Positions 1-4,738 of a DNA stretch of 9,383 nt are shown here, piece after piece; the first letter of the stretch is position 1, and every line of letters starts with the position of its first letter. The notes beneath the pieces were generated by a model. It had not been told where the DNA came from. It searched no databases and was given only the letters and a program-made list of their open reading frames with translations. The translations under genes and the position numbers were made by a program. This DNA comes from Methanolinea sp. GTDB lineage: Archaea; Halobacteriota; Methanomicrobia; Methanomicrobiales; Methanospirillaceae. The stretch spans positions 1-9,383 of the forward strand of contig DUGV01000140.1 of NCBI GenBank assembly GCA_013331225.1, given 5' to 3'.

Positions 1-1004
1 ACATCGAGGATCTCTTCGAGCTCGGCCCTCCATTTCACCGGATTTGAAAGCCGCATGTCCGAATGAAGGACCGCGTACAGCGTCTCCACGTCGCTCCAGT
101 CTGCCTCATCCTCGTTGGTCTTCTTCTCGAAACTGTCCCGATCGAATGTCCCGGCCGCAAAGGTAGCCCCGTTGCCTTCAGGTTTGTACAGGTTCCCGGA
201 GTCGTCCGCAAACTGCGTTTCTATCAATGTATCCTCGACTGCCTCGACCATCGTGTATACACCAAAATACTTCGGGCCATCCCCATAGTCCACATAAAGG
301 CGATAAAATGCCGTATACGGTGCGGGAACGCCGGACTCCCTGAATATCGAAGGGACAACCATCTCCCTCAAGAGAGAGTCATCATTGAAATTTCCCTGCA
401 GGTTGAGTTCATCGAATCCGTAAAAACGCTGGTTCTTGATCTCGGGGAATTCATCCTCGAACTTGTCGAAATTGAGCTTCAGCGATATCTTGTAGGAACC
501 TTCCCTCCATGCGCCCTGGAGCGAATTGAACCCTTTGAACCGGATACCGACATTCTGCCAGCCGACTCCCTCGAACGATACATCGGCAGGAACGTAGACC
601 GGGTCAACCTCGCTGAACATTCCTACGATTTTTTGTCTTTCTCCCGGATTGCCGCCCGGCTCACCAGCCTGCCCGGGACCTCCCCCTGAGATTCCTTCAC
701 CAAACTCGCCGTACATCTCGGTCATATTCTCACGCATTTTCTCCCAGTCTCCCGGAGTGATGGTGATCGTCATGATGTTGACCCGATCGGCGGGAAAGAC
801 CACTTCGTAATTGGGTTCTGCCTTGCTGCTATGGGCTGCATCGGACATGTCTATTCCGATAGCCTGCTCCGTTCCCTCACCATTCGTGGCGTCCGCAACT
901 GCAATCATGCAGTTGCAGAATGTGCATATCGCAAGCACAAGAACCAGGGATGAGATCCTTGGGATGGACCTCCTAATTTGATATTCACCTGTTATCACGT
1001 GCAT
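1..1004 (-). CDS. CotH-family (spore coat protein H-like kinase fold) exported protein, 5' part only
   Basis: The frame stays open from an ATG at 1004 to the left edge, giving 334 codons with no stop. Residues 1-39 look like a signal peptide: basic RR at 11-12, a hydrophobic run SSLVLVLAICTF at 18-29, and a plausible cleavage after AVADA. A short Gly/Pro-rich stretch lies at 105-121. From about 136 the CotH pattern begins: VYVPADVSFEG, then VGIRFKGFNS (152-161), SYKISLKLNFDKFED (170-184), NQRFYGFDELNLQ, DDSLLREM, FRESGVPAPY, YFGVYTMVE and NLYKPEG (271-277). Bacillus CotH is an atypical protein kinase of the spore coat. Methanogens carry exported relatives of unknown target, so activity here is inference. 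The metal-binding acidic residues expected further on lie outside the window. The start is chosen because an in-frame stop (TAA, 1031-1029) lies nine codons upstream and a TATA box is centred about 29 bases before the ATG. GTG at 998 is the alternative. Confidence 0.85.
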   Translation of the reverse strand, partial: MHVITGEYQIRRSIPRISSLVLVLAICTFCNCMIAVADATNGEGTEQAIGIDMSDAAHSSKAEPNYEVVFPADRVNIMTITITPGDWEKMRENMTEMYGEFGEGISGGGPGQAGEPGGNPGERQKIVGMFSEVDPVYVPADVSFEGVGWQNVGIRFKGFNSLQGAWREGSYKISLKLNFDKFEDEFPEIKNQRFYGFDELNLQGNFNDDSLLREMVVPSIFRESGVPAPYTAFYRLYVDYGDGPKYFGVYTMVEAVEDTLIETQFADDSGNLYKPEGNGATFAAGTFDRDSFEKKTNEDEADWSDVETLYAVLHSDMRLSNPVKWRAELEEILD

Positions 1005-1028
1005 ATGCCCATTAGGTTTAACATATTG

Positions 1029-1038
1029 TTAAATATAC
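1029..1038 (-). promoter_or_regulatory. TATA box for the CotH-family gene (leaderless arrangement)
   Basis: On the minus strand the sequence reads GTATATTTAA, preceded by a purine-rich TAGTAAG that could serve as a BRE. Its centre is about 29 bases from the ATG at 1004. Archaeal transcripts usually begin about 25-27 bases after the TATA centre, so the message should start at or within a few bases of the start codon. No Shine-Dalgarno sequence precedes the ATG, which fits leaderless initiation. Confidence 0.6.
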
Positions 1039-1085
1039 CTTACTATTAGTTGGTTATAGATTACAATTATCAACATCGCATGCCG

Positions 1086-1097
1086 TTAATCCGGTTC
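1086..1097. repeat. 12-base direct repeat, copy 1
   Basis: TTAATCCGGTTC occurs here and again at 1379-1390 in the same orientation, both followed within a few bases by TGCG. Read on the minus strand, this copy lies about 82 bases upstream of the CotH ATG. The other copy lies about 71 bases upstream of the candidate small membrane protein. It may be a shared regulatory site, but only two copies are visible. Confidence 0.3.
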
Positions 1098-1165
1098 CAA
1101 TGCGGGGGTTACGCGCAGCCTCTTATGGGGATCGCCATACCTGCGGGATACAGGAGAACTGGATG

Positions 1166-1171
1166 AAAAAA
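1166..1171 (-). terminator. Oligo-T tract downstream of the small membrane ORF
   Basis: Six T residues on the minus strand (CCTTTTTTCAT) lie about 50 bases after the stop codon at 1222. Oligo-T in the non-template strand is the usual intrinsic termination signal in Euryarchaeota. No hairpin is needed, and none is seen. The tract would separate any transcript of the small ORF from the CotH promoter. Confidence 0.35.
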
Positions 1172-1221
1172 GGTAAATGAGGGACCGTGTTGTTCTTCAA
1201 CCGGGATCTGTTACGCTTCCG

Positions 1222-1308
1222 TCACCTGAGGAACATGTACCATATCCCGACTACGATCACAAACAGGACAACGCCTGCACCAATCACTGTCTTTCCGTCA
1301 AGTTCCAT
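1222..1308 (-). CDS. Candidate small single-span membrane protein (28 residues), unknown function
   Basis: The frame encodes a compact protein with the design of a real small membrane protein. A short polar start, MELDGKT, is followed by an uninterrupted hydrophobic span, about residues 8-26 (VIGAGVVLFVIVVGIWYMF), and it ends in a single arginine. Such a clean span beginning right after an ATG and running to the stop is not expected from random sequence. An upstream in-frame ATG at 1413 would give 63 residues, but the extra 35 look unstructured, so the shorter form is preferred. No clear Shine-Dalgarno sequence precedes either ATG. A TTATC-containing stretch near 1352 could be a weak TATA box, which would put transcription start near 1325. 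I do not recognise a family. It could also be the remnant of a larger membrane protein's end. Confidence 0.42.
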   Translation of the reverse strand: MELDGKTVIGAGVVLFVIVVGIWYMFLR

Positions 1309-1378
1309 CTTACACACACTCTTCCATGCATCAAAATTCCAGTGGGACAAGATAAGGATATCTGATGAGGGTTCCCTT

Positions 1379-1390
1379 TTAATCCGGTTC
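1379..1390. repeat. 12-base direct repeat, copy 2
   Basis: Second copy of TTAATCCGGTTC (first at 1086-1097). On the minus strand it reads GAACCGGATTAA and runs into AAGGGAACC, upstream of the small membrane ORF. The two copies lie in the same gene-poor stretch, at similar distances from two minus-strand starts. Confidence 0.3.
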
Positions 1391-1424
1391 GCTGCGAGAA
1401 ATGTATCGTGCATCTGCAGGGGAT

Positions 1425-1445
1425 GTTCGGGAGTACTCCCCGAAC
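1425..1445. repeat. 21-base near-palindrome downstream of the MBL hydrolase gene
   Basis: GTTCGGGAGT and ACTCCCCGAAC pair along their full length apart from one extra C, meeting at a central AGTACT. It lies 20 bases beyond the stop codon of the MBL hydrolase gene. It could be a transcript-end hairpin or a site for a dimeric DNA-binding protein. No oligo-T follows it on either strand, so a classic intrinsic terminator is unlikely. Confidence 0.4.
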
Positions 1446-1464
1446 TCTTGACGGGAACGTTCCT

Positions 1465-2118
1465 TTAAAGAGTAATTGATCCTCCCGGTGCAAGTACCCT
1501 GACCCTGCAGTCAGTTGTCCTTTCGAGCGTACGCTTGAACCCTTCCGCATCCTGTGAGATCGCCGGCCAGGTGTTGTAATGGATCGGGATCACCAGGGGA
1601 GAGCCGATCATCCGGGCCGCGACCATGGCCTCCTCCGGGCCCATCGTGAACCTCCCCCCGATGGGGAGGAGCGCCACATCTGGGTGGTAGAGTTCCCCGA
1701 TCAGGGACATGTCCGAGAAGAGCCCCGTATCGCCGGCATGATATATTGCTTTTCCATCCATTCGAATGACGAACCCTGCCGCACAGCCGCCGTTGCATCC
1801 GATACCGGCCTCTTCGATCCAGGCGGAGTGGAGTGCAGGGGTCATGGTGAACCGCACGCCCTTCACCTCGATCGTGCCCCCGATGTTCATGGCCTCTGCC
1901 TCAACACCTTTCGTCCGCAGGTACTTCGCCACTTCATTGATGGCGACCACCGGCACTCCATATGACGCCGCATCCCCCATGTGATCGGCATGCCCATGGG
2001 TGACCGCTACCACGTCCGGTTCCACATCAATGGATCCTTCAGGGATAAACGGATCAATGAGCACTTTCCGGCTCCCTTCCAGGAGCACGCACGAATGTCC
2101 AAACCATGTGAGTTTCAT
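1465..2118 (-). CDS. UPF0173 metal-dependent hydrolase (metallo-beta-lactamase fold)
   Basis: This 217-residue protein has the full length and motif set of the UPF0173 family of single-domain MBL-fold hydrolases. Visible are the N-terminal strand with H8 (WFGHSC), the metal motif HGHADH at 41-46, H97 (TPALHSAW), the bridging aspartate in HAGDTG (127-132, D130), the family block GGRFTMGPEEA (154-164) and the last metal ligand H180 in PIHYNT. Family members are cytosolic and presumed to bind two metal ions, but the natural substrate is unknown. The start is well supported: GGAGGG lies 6 bases upstream of the ATG and the family begins with M-K-x-T/K-x-x-G-H. The Cmi4-like gene lies 70 bases upstream on the same strand, but a T7 tract between them suggests separate transcripts. 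I see no TATA box strong enough to list. Confidence 0.9.
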   Translation of the reverse strand: MKLTWFGHSCVLLEGSRKVLIDPFIPEGSIDVEPDVVAVTHGHADHMGDAASYGVPVVAINEVAKYLRTKGVEAEAMNIGGTIEVKGVRFTMTPALHSAWIEEAGIGCNGGCAAGFVIRMDGKAIYHAGDTGLFSDMSLIGELYHPDVALLPIGGRFTMGPEEAMVAARMIGSPLVIPIHYNTWPAISQDAEGFKRTLERTTDCRVRVLAPGGSITL

Positions 2119-2124
2119 CTGGGT

Positions 2125-2130
2125 CCCTCC
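2125..2130 (-). promoter_or_regulatory. Shine-Dalgarno site fixing the start of the MBL hydrolase
   Basis: On the minus strand GGAGGG precedes the ATG at 2118 with a 6-base spacer. This is the best Shine-Dalgarno match before any minus-strand gene in the window and supports a leadered message for this gene. Confidence 0.7.
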
Positions 2131-2167
2131 CTCTATGCCCCGGTACGGGATATTGGGTTGGCGCGGG

Positions 2168-2174
2168 AAAAAAA
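2168..2174 (-). terminator. T7 tract after the Cmi4-like gene
   Basis: Seven T residues on the minus strand, flanked by CCC on both sides, begin about 15 bases after the stop codon at 2189. This matches the oligo-T intrinsic terminators of Euryarchaeota. No stem-loop is associated. It would insulate the downstream MBL hydrolase from read-through. Confidence 0.55.
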
Positions 2175-2188
2175 GGGTATTGGCATCT

Positions 2189-2797
2189 TCACGTGACGTC
2201 GATCATCTCTGCCTCGGTGATGTCGATTGCCTCCCCGAGGCTGTCCTTGGTGGCGCTCCGGGTCATCTGCTCGGAGAGGTCCCTGTCCTCCATCACGTCC
2301 TTTATCCGCTCGAGGAATGGATCGATCGTGACATCGTCCCTCTGCTCGATCACATGCCGGTATTCCCGAAGTGTGGACGGGCTGACCCCGAGATCCTCGC
2401 TCACCTCCTTCATTGTCTTGCCGGAGATGAGGAGATCCTCCATCCGGTCCTGGTCAAACGGCATCTTGAAGTCCAGTTCGCGAAAGAGCTTGAGCCTCAC
2501 CCTGGCACGGGCAACCGTCTTTGAAAGTTTCTCGTCCCCGAGCTCGCGGGCTATCTCGGTATCATTCTTCCCCGCGTAATACGCAGATACCAGCCTTGCC
2601 AGCTGGATGGGCTTGAGTTTTGTCTTAAAAAAACCCTGTTCCAGGATCTCCCGCATGACCAGCGCGATCTCGCGCTCCACGGCATCACGGTCCCTGAGGG
2701 TCCCGTGGATCTTTTTCATGGGTTCCACGATCTTTGTTTTCCCTGATATATTGGTGAACAACTGGAGCAGCTCTTTCTTTCTCTTGTCGTCCTGCAT
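2189..2797 (-). CDS. Cmi4-like (conditioned medium-induced protein 4) archaeal helix-turn-helix protein
   Basis: This 202-residue, highly charged protein has no membrane span or signal peptide. Two helix-turn-helix-like segments are visible. The first is at about 73-103 (YYAGKNDTEIARELG, then SKTVARARVRLKLF). The second, at about 121-150 (LLISGKTMKEVSEDLGVSPS, then TLREYRHVIE), resembles a sigma-region-4/LuxR-type HTH. The opening (ELLQLFTNISGKTKIVEP) and the C-terminal pattern DLSEQMTRSATKDSLGEAI resemble, from memory, archaeal proteins annotated as conditioned medium-induced protein 4. A DNA-binding role is inference; there is no sensor or metal motif. GAGGTTTC directly before the ATG gives a short-spaced ribosome site, and a TATA box is centred about 45 bases upstream. 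The gene is divergent from glyS across a 216-base region and has its own promoter. Confidence 0.75.
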   Translation of the reverse strand: MQDDKRKKELLQLFTNISGKTKIVEPMKKIHGTLRDRDAVEREIALVMREILEQGFFKTKLKPIQLARLVSAYYAGKNDTEIARELGDEKLSKTVARARVRLKLFRELDFKMPFDQDRMEDLLISGKTMKEVSEDLGVSPSTLREYRHVIEQRDDVTIDPFLERIKDVMEDRDLSEQMTRSATKDSLGEAIDITEAEMIDVT

Positions 2798-2835
2798 GAA
2801 ACCTCGCTCGTGAATTATCGAATAAGATACCCAGC

Positions 2836-2846
2836 AATATATATAA
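2836..2846 (-). promoter_or_regulatory. TATA box of the Cmi4-like gene, possibly bidirectional
   Basis: The minus strand reads TTATATATATT, a strong TATA element, centred about 44 bases before the Cmi4-like ATG. This predicts a transcript start near 2815 and an 18-base leader. Because the element is almost self-complementary (AATATATATAA on plus), it could also place RNA polymerase in the plus direction, with a start near 2867 and a leader of about 147 bases before glyS. The minus role is well supported. The plus role is inference. Confidence 0.6.
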
Positions 2847-2887
2847 CACTATCCTTCTGCCCCGCTCTCCAGCTTTAAGGCTTTATC

Positions 2888-2998
2888 ATGGAGATACGGA
2901 CATATGGAGGCAGTTCCCTGGGATCTGAGAAAAGGGTATCTCCCCCGAAAGACATGCGCCTTCCCGCACAGTTTTTCTGGCCGCAGCACCAGATATAA
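2888..2998 (+). other. Possible 36-codon leader ORF upstream of glyS
   Basis: An ATG at 2888 opens a 36-codon frame ending in TAA, 15 bases before the glyS ATG. Its seventh to twelfth codons read G-G-S-S-L-G, so it carries a cluster of glycine codons directly ahead of the glycyl-tRNA synthetase gene. TAAGG, 8 bases upstream, is a weak ribosome site. A perfect 8-base inverted repeat (2890-2897 with 2936-2943) encloses the glycine codons. The peptide resembles no family, and this may be chance. It is listed because its position and content would suit a translation-sensing leader. Confidence 0.2.
2890..2943 (+). repeat. Inverted repeat in the glyS leader region
   Basis: GGAGATAC at 2890-2897 is exactly complementary to GTATCTCC at 2936-2943, with 38 bases between the arms. 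Inside the loop, TCCC-T-GGGA forms a second small palindrome. If the message starts upstream of 2890, the arms could form a stem about 70 bases before the glyS start codon. Confidence 0.4.
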
Positions 2999-3013
2999 GA
3001 GAGAAGTGTGTCC

Positions 3014-4738
3014 ATGAGCGATATATACGATAAAATAATGGATTTGGCCAGGAGAAGGGGCTTTATCTGGCCGGCGTCCGAATGTTACGGTTCGGTCGCG
3101 GGATTCATCGATTACGGCCCTCTGGGCTCCATGATGAAGAGGCGAATCGAGGACACGTGGAGGGAATTCTATGTCGTCCGGGAGGGGTACTACGAGATCG
3201 AGTGCCCCACCATCGGGCAGGAGGACATCTTCATCGCCTCGGGGCACGTGAAGGGTTTCTCGGACAAGATGTGCCAGTGCCCCCACTGCAGGGAGTATCT
3301 CCGTGCCGACCATATCGCGGAAGGGCAGGGGATCCCGGGGGCCTCGACCATGGACACTGGTGAACTCTCCCGCGTGCTCTCCACCCTACCCTGTCCTGTC
3401 TGCGGCGAGGTGCTCGGCGAGGTGGAGGTCTTTTTTTTTAACCTGATGTTCCAGACTTCTATTGGCCCCGGTTCCCAGAGAAAGGGTTACCTCCGCCCCG
3501 AGACCGCACAGGGGATGTTCACCGATTTCCAGCGCCTCCTGCGTTTCTACCGCGATACGCTCCCGTTCGGGGCGATCCAGATAGGCAAGTCCTACAGGAA
3601 TGAGATCTCCCCCAGGCAGGGCATGATACGCCTCCGGGAGTTCACCCAGGCTGAGGCAGAGATATTTGTCCATCCAGATGAGAAGGACCATCCGTTCTTC
3701 TCCCGGTACGCCGGGTACCGCATGCCCCTGCTTGGAATACGCCAGCAACAGGAAGAGACCCCTGCCCTGGAGACCACCATGGATGAGGCCGTTCGCGAGG
3801 GGCTGATCGCCAACCAGTACGTGGCATATTATCTTGCCCTCACCCATCACCTTCTCGTGACCGTGGGGGTTGATCCGGAGAAACTCCGCTTCCGCCAGCA
3901 CCTCCCGGACGAACGCGCCCACTATGCAGAGGACTGCTGGGACGCGGAGATCTTCTCGGAGCGGTTTGGCTGGGTTGAGACCGTGGGTATCGCGGACCGC
4001 ACCGACTACGACTTAAGGGCGCACGAGAAGCAGAGCGGGCAGCGATTTGCGGTGTTCATTCCTTACGAGACCCCGCGGAAGGAGCGCCGGGTGCGCGTGG
4101 TCGCCAACATGGGCGCCCTCGGCCCAAGGTTCAGGGGGAAGGCAAAGGCGGTTGCAGACGCACTGGCAGACGTGGTCCCCGGCCCGGACGGAGTCACCCT
4201 CACCATCGATGGCGAGGAGGTCTTCATCTCCCCCGACCTCTACCAGGTCAGGGAGGAGGAGGTTGAGATCCCGGGAGAGGAGATCACACCCCACGTGATC
4301 GAGCCAAGTTACGGCATAGACCGAATGATCTACGCGGTGCTCGAGCACCGCTATGCCGAGGAGACAGTAAACGACGAGGAACGCCGGGTATTGCGCCTTC
4401 CCCCGCGCATCGCCCCAATCCAGGCGGCGGTCTTCCCCCTGATGAACCGCGACGGGCTCCCCGAGATCGCGCGTGATATCGTCACCAGCCTCAAAGCCAG
4501 GGGGATAATGGCTGAATACGACGACTCCGGAGCCATCGGGCGTCGGTACCGGAGGCAGGACGAGGTCGGGACTCCCTTTGCCATCACTGTTGATTACGAA
4601 ACTCCCGAGACCGGGACAGTGACTCTCCGGGACCGCGACAGCATGGAGCAGGTGCGTGTCCCGGCCGAAACCCTCCCAGATCTCATCCGGTCCCTCGTGG
4701 AAGGGTCCGCAACCTTCGCATCCCTCTCCCCTGCATGA
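3014..4738 (+). CDS. glyS: Glycyl-tRNA synthetase, archaeal/eukaryotic alpha2 type (EC 6.1.1.14)
   Basis: This cytosolic class II synthetase charges tRNA-Gly with glycine. The 574-residue protein is full length for the archaeal dimeric type. In order it shows: the family N-terminus (DIYDKIMDLARRRGFIWPAS, then GFIDYGPLGSMMKRRIED, motif 1 region, 27-48); a zinc-ribbon-like insert with CQCPHC at 87-92 and CPVC at 127-130; FNLMFQTSIGP (142-152); RPETAQGMF (161-169); motif 2 with SYRNEISPRQGMIRLREF (193-210); motif 3 with EPSYGIDRMIYAVLEH (430-445); and an anticodon-binding domain from about 465 (APIQAAVFPL to the end). ATG 3014 is preferred to GTG 3008 because the family starts with M-x-D-x-Y-x-K. 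The preceding ribosome site is weak (GAGAGAAG). Its stop overlaps the hef start as ATGA. An unusual T9 tract lies inside the gene at 3431-3439 and encodes F-F-F. Confidence 0.97.
   Translation: MSDIYDKIMDLARRRGFIWPASECYGSVAGFIDYGPLGSMMKRRIEDTWREFYVVREGYYEIECPTIGQEDIFIASGHVKGFSDKMCQCPHCREYLRADHIAEGQGIPGASTMDTGELSRVLSTLPCPVCGEVLGEVEVFFFNLMFQTSIGPGSQRKGYLRPETAQGMFTDFQRLLRFYRDTLPFGAIQIGKSYRNEISPRQGMIRLREFTQAEAEIFVHPDEKDHPFFSRYAGYRMPLLGIRQQQEETPALETTMDEAVREGLIANQYVAYYLALTHHLLVTVGVDPEKLRFRQHLPDERAHYAEDCWDAEIFSERFGWVETVGIADRTDYDLRAHEKQSGQRFAVFIPYETPRKERRVRVVANMGALGPRFRGKAKAVADALADVVPGPDGVTLTIDGEEVFISPDLYQVREEEVEIPGEEITPHVIEPSYGIDRMIYAVLEHRYAEETVNDEERRVLRLPPRIAPIQAAVFPLMNRDGLPEIARDIVTSLKARGIMAEYDDSGAIGRRYRRQDEVGTPFAITVDYETPETGTVTLRDRDSMEQVRVPAETLPDLIRSLVEGSATFASLSPA

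Larger units (their letters stand above)
1005..1464. other. AT-rich spacer between the CotH gene and the MBL hydrolase gene
   Basis: This 460-base stretch holds the CotH promoter, a candidate 28-residue membrane protein (1222-1308, minus), an oligo-T tract (minus, 1171-1166), a 12-base direct repeat (1086-1097 and 1379-1390) and a 21-base near-palindrome (1425-1445). I see no tRNA, structured RNA of a known class or mobile-element end. The other ORFs here (for example 1177-1365 and 1187-1468 on plus) have no recognisable protein character. Confidence 0.5.

Noticed and set aside
63..689. 208-codon plus-strand ORF
   Set aside because: It lies antisense to the CotH-family gene, whose frame carries clear family motifs and a signal peptide. 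The plus frame has no recognisable domain.
1579..1965. 128-codon plus-strand ORF
   Set aside because: Antisense to the MBL hydrolase, whose metal-binding motifs are all in the minus frame.
2991..3000. AGATATAAGA as a TATA box for glyS
   Set aside because: It lies only about 20 bases before the ATG. Transcription would start inside the coding sequence, downstream of the conserved N-terminus.
2849..3313. 154-codon minus-strand ORF
   Set aside because: Antisense to the start of glyS. It would also occupy the divergent promoter region; no motif is seen.
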